Below are positions 53,195-62,960 of a stretch of DNA of 64,000 bases, piece after piece. Both the position numbers and the translations under genes were made by a program. The notes under the pieces are model-generated. The model had not been told where the DNA came from. It ran no database searches and saw nothing but the letters and a program-made list of their open reading frames with translations. The stretch is from assembly GCF_018304825.1 (NCBI RefSeq), contig NZ_CP072648.1, positions 541,501 to 605,500 of the forward strand, read 5' to 3'. The stretch is from Chloracidobacterium validum (lineage in GTDB: Bacteria > Acidobacteriota > Blastocatellia > Chloracidobacteriales > Chloracidobacteriaceae). Every line of letters begins with the position of its first letter. The stretch's first letter is position 1.

Positions 53195-54766
53195 TCACCG
53201 TGTCACCTGGACTACCCGCACCTTGGGATAGTCGCTTGGAAAGTCAACGACCTGTCTGACTTGGAAACCTGGCAGGGCCGGCGCTTCAAACCGTTCCGAG
53301 CGGTAGTCGAGGATGACCCAGGCCCGCCGAACCTCACGCTCGAGGGATAAACGGTCAACTTGGCTGTGTCCGTTTGGTTCTCCGGTTGGCACCGGCTGAG
53401 TTGAATAGATCATCGCTCCCAACCCATAGCGTGGCGCATAGTAGGCAAGGCACACATCTACGGCGTCTGGGTCAATCACCACCCGGTCGCCTGGCTCGGC
53501 CTGCTGGCGAATAAAAGCCAACGCCGGACGCACATCGCTGTCACGGGCGGTCGTCGTGTAGTGCAGGCGCGTACCTTGCCAAAACAAACCGGCAACACAG
53601 AACCCAAGCGCCAAGGGTCGTTGCCACCCGCGCACTTGGTCGAGCGCCACAGCGATACAGAACCACACCGCCGGTGTCGTAAAGAGTAGGTAGCGGCCTA
53701 ACTCCATGCCACCTTTCCGCAGCGATAGCCCGCTGGCAATCAACAGCGGGAGCATCAGCAACATGACGGGAAGCGCGGCGCGCACATCCGTTCGTGCCAA
53801 GTGAAGGCAGCGCCCAAGCCCAATCCCGGTCAGGAGAGCAAACCACAAGATCAACAGGACGTTGAAAGCTAAAGGCTGCCAGAAGAAGCTCCCCGGCAGG
53901 GTGATGTGTTCTGTCATGAGCCGGGTGAGCCATTCGCGGGTGTGGTCGAGATAGACGGCGTATCCGAGAACGGTTTCCTGGATATAGCCAAAGGCTTGCC
54001 ATCCGACGTCCCCCAGCGTCAGTGGCTTGCGCCAAGTTTGTCCGCGCCGCATCTGGGCAAGCATGACCGCAACCCACGGCGCGTAAAGAAGTCCCATCGT
54101 CCCGTGTGCGATGAGCCACCGGTAGGTTTGGCGGCGCGTTCCAGCCTGTGTCGGCCCGAATGCGGAAAGCAAAAAGTGCGCGTTGAAGGCCAGGATGGCC
54201 AGCAGGGCGAAGTAGTGACAATACAGTGCTGCCAATGAGCACCACACATAGATTGCCAATCCGCGTTCAATACCGGTTTCACGCCACATGGCGTAGCCGC
54301 GTGCCGCGCCGAGCACAAGCGCCATCACCAGTGCATACATCCGGGCTTCTTGGGCAAAGAAAACTTGGTGGGCAGATGTGGCCATCAGGAGCGTCATGGT
54401 CAGCGCCGCCCATCCGCCGTAACGTGGTGCGACCAAACGAAACGCTGCGATCAGTGCCGCAAGGCTGGCAACGACGGAAAGCGACCGCACGGCAGCGGCA
54501 CTGTCGCCAAAGAGTCGCATCCAGCCCTTCAGCACAAAGTAAAACAGTGGTGGGTGGACATCTGCCGCCGCACACCGGACGATCTCGGCCAGCGGTTTGC
54601 GCGCTACGTCAATGGAATACAGCTCATCCAGCCAGAGGTTTTGCGTCGCGATCCCCCACCACCGCAGCCCAAGCGCCAATGGCAACACGCCAAGCCAAAA
54701 CAGCCGTCCCGTCCCGTCCGAAACCGCATTTTCAGCTCTGACGTGGTTAGCCACACGCGCTGTCAC
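53195..54766 (-). CDS. Membrane glycosyltransferase of the GT39/ArnT type
   Basis: This 523-residue polytopic membrane protein has about eleven hydrophobic segments. The first loop holds NLWLDELYSIDVAR, with the Asp-Glu pair used by lipid-linked glycosyltransferases of this superfamily, and HPPLFYFVLKGW after it. These enzymes transfer a sugar from a polyprenyl-phosphate donor to a protein, lipid or cell-wall acceptor. The start is a GTG only 6 bases after the stop of the radical SAM gene, so the two form an operon. The acceptor is unknown. Confidence 0.8.
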   Translation of the reverse strand: MTARVANHVRAENAVSDGTGRLFWLGVLPLALGLRWWGIATQNLWLDELYSIDVARKPLAEIVRCAAADVHPPLFYFVLKGWMRLFGDSAAAVRSLSVVASLAALIAAFRLVAPRYGGWAALTMTLLMATSAHQVFFAQEARMYALVMALVLGAARGYAMWRETGIERGLAIYVWCSLAALYCHYFALLAILAFNAHFLLSAFGPTQAGTRRQTYRWLIAHGTMGLLYAPWVAVMLAQMRRGQTWRKPLTLGDVGWQAFGYIQETVLGYAVYLDHTREWLTRLMTEHITLPGSFFWQPLAFNVLLILWFALLTGIGLGRCLHLARTDVRAALPVMLLMLPLLIASGLSLRKGGMELGRYLLFTTPAVWFCIAVALDQVRGWQRPLALGFCVAGLFWQGTRLHYTTTARDSDVRPALAFIRQQAEPGDRVVIDPDAVDVCLAYYAPRYGLGAMIYSTQPVPTGEPNGHSQVDRLSLEREVRRAWVILDYRSERFEAPALPGFQVRQVVDFPSDYPKVRVVQVTR

Positions 54767-54772
54767 GAAGCG

Positions 54773-55885
54773 TCACACGAAGTTGGGGTTGTTGCCTGGA
54801 TGGCGCAGCGTCCAGAGCATTTTGTTGATGGGGTGGCACCGGCAAATCGGTTGGCACTCATCAACGTTGATGGAGGCTATGACCTGCCGCCGCCGGTCGC
54901 TTTCCCAAATTTCTTTGAAGGTGTGCGTGCTGAGATCGCCTAAACAAAACTCTTCCTGCCCACGGGTCTGTGAGCAGTAATAGACTTTCTTGTTGGCCTC
55001 GATGACCGGAAAGAAGGTGGCGTAACACTTGCGGTAGGCGCTGCGTTCCAAATCGGGCGAGAGCACGCCCGCGAATTGATCTTCTTTGACAAACACGCGA
55101 AACGTTTCCGTTTCGTGGGCTTGCTTGGCCGCGCGGGCGCGGTAGAGCGCGTCAAGGTAAAAATCGCGGTCGTAAAATTCGTTTGATGACTTTGGATGCA
55201 GAATGACCGGCTTGACTTGGAAATAGTCAATGCCGGTTTCCTTGACGCGCCGGGTCGCTTCCTCGATCTCGGCAATGTTTGTCGGCTCAACGGAAATTTG
55301 CGCGCCAATCTGAACCTTCGTTCCCTGGCGACGTTTTTCTTCGGCAAGATTCGTGAGGTTCTCCAGAACTTTCTCAAAGTCGTTGACCTTGTGAATTTTC
55401 TCACGAGTCTCAGGCGTGCCGGCGTTGAGTGAAATCCGAATCCAAGTGCAGTGGCGGGCGACAACCTTGGCTTTTTCGGGCGTCAGCAAACCACCGTGCG
55501 TGATAATCGCGGAATCTACCGCTTTGTGCGAGGTATATTCGACGAACTCCATGAGATTCGGGTTGACGAACGGCTCGCCACTGCCCGAAAAAATCATGCT
55601 CTTCGTGCCGAGCGTGACTAGCTCATCGAGCAACGTCCGGTAAAAGGCCAACGGCATGATGCTGGCGTCTGGGTTGGCTTTTTTGGATTTGTCGTCCCCC
55701 TTGTGCGAGCCAAAGTAGCCACCATGCATGCACCATGTGCAAAAGTGATTGCAGATGGTCGAAGGGCTAAGTTCCATCGTGATCGGATAGACATTCTTGC
55801 CCTGCCACCAGTCATGCATCACGTCCATGTGCGTGAAAAGTTTGAGAGGTGAGAACACATCCGTTCGGAGGTCAGGTTGGTGCAT
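54773..55885 (-). CDS. Radical SAM protein with SPASM-like C-terminus
   Basis: A 370-residue radical SAM enzyme. The cluster motif CNHFCTWC uses Cys45, Cys49 and Cys52. GSGEPFVNP and RISLNAGTPETREKIH are the usual barrel motifs. The C-terminus contains seven or more Cys in a SPASM-like pattern (CYATFFPVIEANKKVYYC, then FCLGDL, then CQPICRCH), suggesting further iron-sulfur clusters. Between the second and third sheets it has an unusual stretch, GGYFGSHKGDDKSKKANPD. The reaction is unknown. It pairs with a glycosyltransferase, and a terminator-like hairpin precedes it. Confidence 0.82.
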   Translation of the reverse strand: MHQPDLRTDVFSPLKLFTHMDVMHDWWQGKNVYPITMELSPSTICNHFCTWCMHGGYFGSHKGDDKSKKANPDASIMPLAFYRTLLDELVTLGTKSMIFSGSGEPFVNPNLMEFVEYTSHKAVDSAIITHGGLLTPEKAKVVARHCTWIRISLNAGTPETREKIHKVNDFEKVLENLTNLAEEKRRQGTKVQIGAQISVEPTNIAEIEEATRRVKETGIDYFQVKPVILHPKSSNEFYDRDFYLDALYRARAAKQAHETETFRVFVKEDQFAGVLSPDLERSAYRKCYATFFPVIEANKKVYYCSQTRGQEEFCLGDLSTHTFKEIWESDRRRQVIASINVDECQPICRCHPINKMLWTLRHPGNNPNFV

Positions 55886-55916
55886 GGCCGCTAGGTTTCC
55901 TTTGCCAGAACAAACG

Positions 55917-55942
55917 AAAAATGCGTACGAATCCGTACGCAT
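55917..55942 (-). terminator. Terminator or attenuator before the radical SAM gene
   Basis: On the minus strand atgcgtacg (55942-55934) pairs with cgtacgcat (55929-55921) around a 4-base loop and is followed by four T residues (55920-55917). It lies 128 bases after the DUF1501 stop and 31 bases before the radical SAM start. It therefore may end upstream transcripts or regulate entry into the radical SAM/glycosyltransferase operon. A protein operator is also possible. Confidence 0.55.
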
Positions 55943-56070
55943 CATTCGGAGAACCTGCCTTGCCGTCAAGCCGTGAGGGTGAATGGCTCCCATCACGCGC
56001 CAAGTTGGCTCTCCACACTCCGCCAGGCTCAGACCGGGTGCGCAACCGCTCCGGTGGGTGGCTCTGGTTG

Positions 56071-57363
56071 CTACCGGCCGAGAAAACCCACCAAGCCGGA
56101 CGGCTTGATCGGGTAGCCAGGAAGCACCGACCCGGACTGGGCTAGCCCCAAATGGTGGGTGATGGTTTCAGCCAAGACGGTGCGGAAGTCGGTAGTCACG
56201 GGCAAGTCCCGCCCGTCGGCCAGATTGGCCGGCGCAAGCTTTGGCACATCCCCATAGACTCGTCCGCCCCGGACACTGCCCCCGACTGCGAACATACAGG
56301 AAGCGCGGCCGTGGTCGGTGCCGCCAGCGCCGTTTTGCCGGACTGTTCGCCCAAACTCGGTCATCGTCAGCACGAGCGTATCGCGCATCCGCTCCGGCCC
56401 CAGGTCCTGGACGAAAGCGGCAATCGCCCCGGCAAAATCACGAAAGAGCCGATTGAGCTGCCCAAACGATTGTCCCGGCGCGCCCTGGTTGGCATGTGTA
56501 TCCCAGCCGCCACAGTCGGCAAAAGCAATCTCAAGCCCAACATTGGCCTTGATGAGTTGCGCGGTTTGCCGCAGCGCGTTACCTAGCGGTGAGCTGGGAT
56601 AGGTTGCGCCATGTTCTGGTTGAAACCGGCCTGGATTGGCTCGTTTGAGAAACTTCACGGCTTCAAGGCTTTCCTGGCCCGTGCCACGCAGGGCATCGGC
56701 CGCCGCCTGTGCGTACATTTCTTCAAAGCCAGTTGTGACGTGCTTGGTAGCACTGCCAGCCTGGAGCTTGAAGGCCTGTATATCAGCCAAGGCAATGACA
56801 TTGGCTTTGCCCTGTAGGGTGCGCGGCGTTAGCTGGGTAAACGACACCGCCCGAAACGGCGACGCCCGGTGAAGTGGCGCGGCTTGCAGGTAGCGGTTCA
56901 GCCATCCGTCTGGTGTCCCCTTGCGCCCCGGCGTGGCGGATTCCATGTAGTCCTGAGCATCAAAGTGTGAGCGCGTCCCATCCGGCGACCCCACGCCGTG
57001 GATAACGGCCAGTGTTCCGGCTTGAAACAAGGGCAAGAGAGGTGCCAGGTGTGGGTTGAGTCCGAAGCGTCCATCGAGGTCAAGCGCCGTAGATGGGTCC
57101 CCGGCCTTTGGAGGCGCAACCGCCAGCAGTGGACGTAGCTGGCGGTAATGTTCATCGGCAAGCGGCATGACGGCGCTCAGCCCATCCATCGCGCCACGCT
57201 GAAAAATCACCACAAGCCGTTTGCGCGGTTGGGTAACGTGAGGCTCCTGAGCGCTTACGTGCCAACCCAACCACTGCTCGAAAACTGGGAGTGCCAGCGC
57301 CGTTGCACCCAGTCCGGTCGCGCCAAAGCGCACGAACTGCCGACGAGAGCATGAATGTCGCAT
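56071..57363 (-). CDS. DUF1501 family exported protein
   Basis: A 430-residue protein with a Tat signal (CSRRQFVRFGATGLGATALALPV). The DUF1501 (sulfatase-like) body contains RLVVIFQRGAMDGLSAVMPL, the FADCGGWDTHANQG metal-site region and TEFGRTVRQNGAGGTDHGRASCMFAVGG. DUF1501 proteins are usually encoded with a DUF1800 protein, as here, and are abundant in Acidobacteria and Planctomycetes. They are thought to act on sulfated or phosphorylated compounds outside the cell; the substrate is unknown. Confidence 0.85.
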   Translation of the reverse strand: MRHSCSRRQFVRFGATGLGATALALPVFEQWLGWHVSAQEPHVTQPRKRLVVIFQRGAMDGLSAVMPLADEHYRQLRPLLAVAPPKAGDPSTALDLDGRFGLNPHLAPLLPLFQAGTLAVIHGVGSPDGTRSHFDAQDYMESATPGRKGTPDGWLNRYLQAAPLHRASPFRAVSFTQLTPRTLQGKANVIALADIQAFKLQAGSATKHVTTGFEEMYAQAAADALRGTGQESLEAVKFLKRANPGRFQPEHGATYPSSPLGNALRQTAQLIKANVGLEIAFADCGGWDTHANQGAPGQSFGQLNRLFRDFAGAIAAFVQDLGPERMRDTLVLTMTEFGRTVRQNGAGGTDHGRASCMFAVGGSVRGGRVYGDVPKLAPANLADGRDLPVTTDFRTVLAETITHHLGLAQSGSVLPGYPIKPSGLVGFLGR

Positions 57364-57401
57364 CTTGGTTTCTACCTTTCTCAACTGCTGCGCCGATTGA
57401 C

Positions 57402-59480
57402 CTAGCGGCGCTGGAACTCTGGTGAACCCAGGACAAGTCCGGTGAGTTGGGCGGTCAGCGGGAGCGGCATGCCGGCTTGGGACAACGTTTCAATTGCCCG
57501 GTCGTAGCGCCGGATAGCAGGCGTTGTGCCCGGCCCAAAAGCTTTTCCGCCGGATGCCATTCGTCCCCGACGCGGTTCTGCGGGCGCATCGTCGTCATCG
57601 GCGTCCTCCGCCAGGCCCAAGTCGGTCTCAGCGGGAGTTGGCTTGGCTACCTTGAGACGGTGCGGGTCGGCGACAACATCCAGGAGCGCCTGGCGCGTTG
57701 TGTCAGACACGTCACCTCCGACATAACGGTTGAGCAGCGTATCAACAACAGCCTCACTGCCGGCGTTCGGCGTTGCCGTCGAGACTTTGATCCCAGGCAG
57801 GTTTCCACTGGAAAGCGCGAGGGCAAAGTTGAGCCGATTGAGCAGCGCACCGGTGTTGACCCACGCTTCGGCCACATCCTTGTAGCCGGTCGGCGGTTGG
57901 CAACCATAGAGTGGCATGCCAAGCCGCGCCAGTGCCCCGATCAGCGCCTGCGCATCGGTGATGTCCGCGTTGGTTGCGCGGAGCGTACTAGCCACAAATT
58001 CAAGCGGCGTTTTGACCTTGGCGCGATAGGTTTCCGGCGCAAAGAACGCTGGATCATCAAACAGCGTTTGCAGACAGGCGCGAATGTCCCCTTGTGTGCG
58101 CTCAAAGGTTGCCGCCACCGCCGCGACCAGCGACGCCGGAGGCTCGTCGGCGACAAACCGGCGGCACAGTTTGGTTGCAATGAACTTGGCCGTGGATGGA
58201 TGTCGCGCCAGCAGCGTGAGCACCAGTTCGCCATCCCGTTTGCCACCGCCGGCTGGAATCTTCGTGCCCAGGACGATCTTCTCGCCCTGGTCATGCGCCC
58301 AGTCACGGTAGATGAACGAGCCGGGCGGCAGGTCTGGGGCGTCAAGTCCTCCAAAACGGTTGCGCCGCTGTCCACCGAATGGCTGGTGGATGCTCCAGCC
58401 GGTAAAGCACCGGGCGACTTCCTGCACATCCTTCTGCGTATAGCCACCGTCCACGCCGAGCGTGTGAAGCTCCAGGAGTTCGCGGGCGTAGTTTTCGTTG
58501 ATGCCTGGTTGCCGCCGCTGCGCCGCTCCAGGCGTAACACCCGGCCGTTCCGGTTGCGGCCCTGCGGTCGGTGGCGGAGGGAATGGGCGCTGGCCACCAC
58601 GGTTGAAAATACCGCCCTGTCCCAAACGTCCGCCAATCCTGCCTTGTCCGCGAGGTGCTTGTCCCATCTGCCCTGACCCTGGGCGTCCGGCATCTGGTGG
58701 GCGTTGTCCCCGACCAGGCAACTTCACATCCGGCGTCACGGATTGCCAGTTGTCGAGATAGAACAGCATGGCCGGACTCTGCGCCGTCGCTCGCAACAGG
58801 TCTTCAAACCGCCCCAGCGCATGCGGGCGGATGGCTTCCCGCTCGTATTCATTGATGAACACGCGCACGAGATTTTTTCCGGCAAAGACATTGAAATGGT
58901 TGAACCAAAAGTCAGTCATGACTTCCTGCAACTGGCGTTCGCTATAGACGGCGCGCAGCAGCTTGGCTTCCTGAAGGTCGCTGACCATGCGATATGGCGC
59001 GCGCTTGCCGTCGCCGAAGGCTTCACGGTACCGTTCCATCATCTGTCGGCGCTCGTCCGGCGATAGCGTGGACAGAGCTTCCCCAGGACGCTCCGGGGCG
59101 CTGCCTTGATTGCGGCGTATCAACGCCTGCCGCATTTCACGGGCTTGCGCTTCAATTCGCACCATATCGGCCGTTGGCAGGTCGAGCATCGAGAGGCGCT
59201 TCAATCGGACGTGAAGGGCGCTGTCATCAATGGTTGCGGGCTGAAGCTGCTGGGCAACGTACTGGCGCAGTCCCATGCGGCGGACCCGCTCAACGTCGCC
59301 GGGGCGTGGGCCATAGCCCAAACGGTTGAGGACGTGCAGGACGCGCTGCTCTTCGGTCAGGGCCGCCGGTGTTTTAGGCGCGGTGGCCGGTACGCGCGGC
59401 GTAGCCGCCAGTGACATGAGCGGCAGCAAGCACAGGGTGCCAGCCAAAACAAAGTTCAATCCACGGAACATACGGGGCAT
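57402..59480 (-). CDS. DUF1800 family exported protein with low-complexity insertion
   Basis: From the ATG at 59480, supported by aggaga eight bases upstream, this is a 692-residue protein with a signal peptide (FVLAGTLCLLPLMSLAA). Family motifs are VLHVLNRLGYGPRPGDVERV, the DFWFNHFNVFAGK region and INENYARELLELHTLGVDGGYT. Inserted before the last of these is a Gly/Pro/Arg-rich stretch of about 90 residues, from LPGRGQRPPDAGRP to RQPGINEN. The pairing with DUF1501 38 bases downstream is standard. The function of the pair is unclear. Confidence 0.83.
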   Translation of the reverse strand: MPRMFRGLNFVLAGTLCLLPLMSLAATPRVPATAPKTPAALTEEQRVLHVLNRLGYGPRPGDVERVRRMGLRQYVAQQLQPATIDDSALHVRLKRLSMLDLPTADMVRIEAQAREMRQALIRRNQGSAPERPGEALSTLSPDERRQMMERYREAFGDGKRAPYRMVSDLQEAKLLRAVYSERQLQEVMTDFWFNHFNVFAGKNLVRVFINEYEREAIRPHALGRFEDLLRATAQSPAMLFYLDNWQSVTPDVKLPGRGQRPPDAGRPGSGQMGQAPRGQGRIGGRLGQGGIFNRGGQRPFPPPPTAGPQPERPGVTPGAAQRRQPGINENYARELLELHTLGVDGGYTQKDVQEVARCFTGWSIHQPFGGQRRNRFGGLDAPDLPPGSFIYRDWAHDQGEKIVLGTKIPAGGGKRDGELVLTLLARHPSTAKFIATKLCRRFVADEPPASLVAAVAATFERTQGDIRACLQTLFDDPAFFAPETYRAKVKTPLEFVASTLRATNADITDAQALIGALARLGMPLYGCQPPTGYKDVAEAWVNTGALLNRLNFALALSSGNLPGIKVSTATPNAGSEAVVDTLLNRYVGGDVSDTTRQALLDVVADPHRLKVAKPTPAETDLGLAEDADDDDAPAEPRRGRMASGGKAFGPGTTPAIRRYDRAIETLSQAGMPLPLTAQLTGLVLGSPEFQRR

Positions 59481-59684
59481 CGGTTGCGTCTCCTGGCTCA
59501 AGCAAACTCAATTGCCTTGCGGCTTCCATCGTCGTGGTATGAGTTGCGGCAACCCAAAAAAGTTTGAGAAACAGCTTGTTCCAGCGCCTGTCCGCGCTGG
59601 CTGATTGTTCATGCCTACGCAGTTTGTGGTACTTACGCACCTTTGCGCCGAAAACGCGCGCATCTCTTTGCACGAGGCTTTTTC

Positions 59685-61025
59685 ATGACTGAGAAAAACA
59701 AAACGGCTGTCCCCAGTCCCGCGCCGATTGCCGAGCCAAAGGGCAAACTAGGCGTCTTGCTGGTTGGGCTTGGGGCGGTAAGCACGACGTTTATTGCCGG
59801 CATCGAGGCCGTTCGGGCGGGCAAGGCGCTGCCGATTGGCTCGCTGACCCAGATGGCATCCATTCGGCTCGGCCAACGGACCGAAAATCGCAACCCGCGC
59901 ATCAAGGATTTCGTCCCGTTGGCGACGCTCGACGACTTGGTTTTTGGCGCTTGGGACATTTTCCCGGACTCCGCCTATGAAGCGGCGCTCCATGCCGGTG
60001 TTCTCGACCAAACGCTCATCGAGGACCTCAAACCATTTCTCTCGAAAATCAAGCCGATGCCGGCCGCCTTCGACCGGAACTATGTCAAGCGACTTGATGG
60101 CACAAACGTCAAAACAGCCGCCAACAAGTATGAACTTGCCGAACAGCTCATCGCCGACATCGAAAACTTCAAGAAAAAAAACAAATGCACACGGCTGGTG
60201 ATGATCTGGTGCGCTTCGACCGAGGTGTACCTGGCGCCGTCGCCAAAGCACCATGGCACGCTCAAGGCCTTTGAAGCCGCGATGAAGGCGAACCACAAAA
60301 GCATTGCTCCTTCGATGCTCTATGCCTACGCCGCCCTCACGTGTGGCGTTCCCTTTGCCAATGGCGCGCCCAACCTGACGGTGGACATTCCGGCGCTTAT
60401 CGAGCTGGCCCAAAAGAACAACGTCCCGATTTGTGGCAAAGACTTCAAAACTGGGCAAACATTTATGAAAACGCTCATCGCGCCGGGGCTGAAGTCGCGC
60501 ATGCTGGGTTTGCAGGGCTGGTACTCAACCAACATTCTTGGCAACCGGGATGGTGAAGTGCTGGATGACCCAGAGTCCTTCAAAACCAAGGAAGAATCGA
60601 AACTCTCCGTTCTCGAATACATCCTCCAACCGGAGCTATACCCAGAGCTGTACAAGGATTTTTCGCACGTCGTGCGCATCAACTATTACCCACCCCGCGG
60701 CGACAACAAGGAAGGCTGGGACAACATTGATATTGTCGGTTGGCTCGGCTACCCAATGCAAATCAAGATTAACTTCCTGTGTCGGGATTCGATTCTGGCG
60801 GCGCCCATTGTGCTGGACTTGGCGCTTTTCCTTGACTTGGCGCAGCGCGCCGGGATGCGCGGAATTCAAGAGTGGCTGAGCTTCTACTTCAAAAGCCCGA
60901 TGGTCGCGCCACAGCTTTACCCGGAACACGACATTTTCATTCAGCTCATGAAGCTGAAGAACACGCTTCGCCATCTGCGGGGCGAAGACCTCATCACGCA
61001 CCTGGGGTTGGAGTATTACGACTGA
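59685..61025 (+). CDS. ino1: Inositol-3-phosphate synthase
   Basis: A 446-residue NAD-dependent enzyme that turns glucose 6-phosphate into inositol 3-phosphate. Motifs are LLVGLGAVSTTFIAGIEA near the start, ASTEVYLAPS, CGVPFANGAPNLTVD, then GKDFKTGQTFMKTLIAPGLKSR and GWYSTNILGNRDG. The length matches the bacterial myo-inositol-phosphate synthases. The ATG at 59685 was preferred to an upstream frame with no homology. Inositol lipids or osmolytes, such as those of thermophiles, could be the product; nothing nearby decides this. Confidence 0.9.
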   Translation: MTEKNKTAVPSPAPIAEPKGKLGVLLVGLGAVSTTFIAGIEAVRAGKALPIGSLTQMASIRLGQRTENRNPRIKDFVPLATLDDLVFGAWDIFPDSAYEAALHAGVLDQTLIEDLKPFLSKIKPMPAAFDRNYVKRLDGTNVKTAANKYELAEQLIADIENFKKKNKCTRLVMIWCASTEVYLAPSPKHHGTLKAFEAAMKANHKSIAPSMLYAYAALTCGVPFANGAPNLTVDIPALIELAQKNNVPICGKDFKTGQTFMKTLIAPGLKSRMLGLQGWYSTNILGNRDGEVLDDPESFKTKEESKLSVLEYILQPELYPELYKDFSHVVRINYYPPRGDNKEGWDNIDIVGWLGYPMQIKINFLCRDSILAAPIVLDLALFLDLAQRAGMRGIQEWLSFYFKSPMVAPQLYPEHDIFIQLMKLKNTLRHLRGEDLITHLGLEYYD

Positions 61026-61042
61026 CCACGGAGCAGGATTCA

Positions 61043-62635
61043 ATGGCTTGTCCGGCATCCCTGGAAGTGACGCGGATTCCCTTTTTGTCGAGGCTGCGTC
61101 AGACACGGCCCTGGCCCTGGTGGATGGCTGCCGGTAGTGCTTTGCTCTTCGTCCTGGCCTTGCCGCCATTCAGGCTGTGGCCGCTGGCTTTTGTGGCGTT
61201 TGGGCTACTGCTCTGGACGATTACACGGGCTGAACGGATGACGACCGCGACGCTGCTTGGCTGGCTGGCCGGGACGCTGTTTTATTACGGGTCAAGTTGG
61301 TGGGCGACGCACTCGTTGATCGTCTATGGCAACATTCCGACACCTGTGGCGCATGGGTTGATCATCATTGCTGCCGGACTGGTGGCGCTGCCAACGGCAG
61401 TATTTGCCTGGGGCGTTCACCTGACGACGCGCCACGGCACCGGGCTGGGGTGGTGGTGTGTCCCAGCTTGGTGGTGTGTAAGCGAGTGGCTGCGCGGGGA
61501 GCTGTTTGCCTTTGGCTGGAATCCGCTGGCCAACGCCGTTGCCACCGAACCCTGGCTGGCGCGTACGGCGATGCTTGGCGGACATTACCTAGTTGGCACC
61601 CTGGTGGCTGCTTTTGCCACCGGTGTCATCTATGCCCTTCAACCGCGGCAGCCTTTCCGGCGGGCGGTCGGCGCGTTGGCCGTCGGTATGTCGGCAATCC
61701 TCGTGCCGGCCGTGGTGGCGCTGGGGTTCGTGTCACGGCCGGTTGAAACCACGCGCCTGACGGTCATCGCCGTGCAGCCCTGCGCGCCGCTGATGGCAAC
61801 CGAAGCCGCGGCCTATCGTCAAGCTGAACGCCGCCAGATGCAGCTTGCTCTGGAAGGTCTGCGCCAAGCCCCCCCAGAAGCGCCGCGCTTGGTGGTTTTT
61901 CCCGAATCACAGATTGCGCTGGAGGCTGATCGGCCGGGCGCGGATGACCAGCTTCGACCGTTGCTGGAACAAGGCGCGCATGTCCTCACGAACGCGACGC
62001 GCCGGGTACGAGGAGGCTTTGCCAACGCCGCCTTGCTTTATGCGCCTGACGGTCGCGTTGTCGAATATCAAAAAACGCACCTGATGCCCTTTGGTGAGTA
62101 CATCCCTTTCCATCGCTATGTTCCGGTCACGCTACCGACCCTGGCGATGGAAGCCGTGCCGGGCACGCAGGTCAGCGCCTTGCCGATGACAAACGACCTC
62201 CGGCTTGGTGTCAGTATCTGCTTTGAGTCCACGTTTCCGGGGCTCCATCGTCAGCTCCGTCAACAGGGCGCCACCCTGCTGGTCAATCTGGCCAACGACG
62301 GTTGGTTTGGCGATACGCCGGGCAGTGAACAGCACCTTCGGCATCTAGTCTATCGGGCAATCGAGACGGGGTGCCCGGTGGTTCGTGTGACAAACGATGG
62401 CGTCAGTGCGCTCCTCGACAGTGGTGGGCAAGTATGGGATAGCATGCCGCATAATCAGCCTGATGTGCGTATCTGGCAGGTCAGCCCAACTCTGCCATCC
62501 ACGCCCTATGTGGTGATTGGCGACGCGGTGCCTTTTGTTTGCTTGGCTGTAGCGGTGGCCATAACGCTGTGGACACTCTGGACGCGAGTCCGGTTTTATA
62601 CCGAAGCGATTACCGACCTCGTGGCCGGAGAGTAG
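61043..62635 (+). CDS. lnt: Apolipoprotein N-acyltransferase
   Basis: This 530-residue membrane enzyme adds the third acyl chain to lipoproteins. About six membrane segments in the first ~200 residues precede a nitrilase-type domain. The catalytic triad is visible: Glu288 in VVFPESQ, Lys344 in YQKTHLMPFGEY and Cys393 in GVSICFES. A last membrane segment lies near the C-terminus (AVPFVCLAVAVAITLWTLW). The ATG at 61043 follows ggagcagg and lies 17 bases after ino1, suggesting co-transcription. Confidence 0.92.
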   Translation: MACPASLEVTRIPFLSRLRQTRPWPWWMAAGSALLFVLALPPFRLWPLAFVAFGLLLWTITRAERMTTATLLGWLAGTLFYYGSSWWATHSLIVYGNIPTPVAHGLIIIAAGLVALPTAVFAWGVHLTTRHGTGLGWWCVPAWWCVSEWLRGELFAFGWNPLANAVATEPWLARTAMLGGHYLVGTLVAAFATGVIYALQPRQPFRRAVGALAVGMSAILVPAVVALGFVSRPVETTRLTVIAVQPCAPLMATEAAAYRQAERRQMQLALEGLRQAPPEAPRLVVFPESQIALEADRPGADDQLRPLLEQGAHVLTNATRRVRGGFANAALLYAPDGRVVEYQKTHLMPFGEYIPFHRYVPVTLPTLAMEAVPGTQVSALPMTNDLRLGVSICFESTFPGLHRQLRQQGATLLVNLANDGWFGDTPGSEQHLRHLVYRAIETGCPVVRVTNDGVSALLDSGGQVWDSMPHNQPDVRIWQVSPTLPSTPYVVIGDAVPFVCLAVAVAITLWTLWTRVRFYTEAITDLVAGE

Positions 62636-62636
62636 G

Positions 62637-62675
62637 CCTCTCCACGCGCCGCGGATGTTCTGAAGCGTGGAGAGG
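62637..62675 (+). other. Hairpin after lnt
   Basis: cctctccacgc (62637-62647) pairs with gcgtggagagg (62665-62675) around a 17-base loop, directly after the lnt stop. It has no T-tract. The rest of the 325-base gap to pyruvate kinase shows short frames but no convincing gene. Confidence 0.5.
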
Positions 62676-62960
62676 ACGCCGGCCACCGACCACGACGCTT
62701 GTTCAGGGGCGGCTCAAAAGCCGTTCTTTCCTGGTTTCGTGGGCTTGTTCGCCCCCGATGCCACAACCGGATGGTGTGCGCCGTGGGGCCGCGACCGGCA
62801 GCCATTGCGGTATGCGCTTTGGGTGGTACAGTTGACGCAGCCGATCCGGTGGCGAGCGCGTTGCTGCGTGATGGCGGCTGGAATGGCTTGGCGTCCACGA
62901 AAAGCATTTTGACCTGGAGCGCTGCGCTCCAATCCCCCTTGGAAGGAACCCCGGAACCCT

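Noticed and set aside
60872-61042. 57-codon N-terminal extension of Lnt
   Set aside because: It overlaps ino1 in another frame, lacks homology and is followed by a good ribosome-binding site and ATG at 61043.
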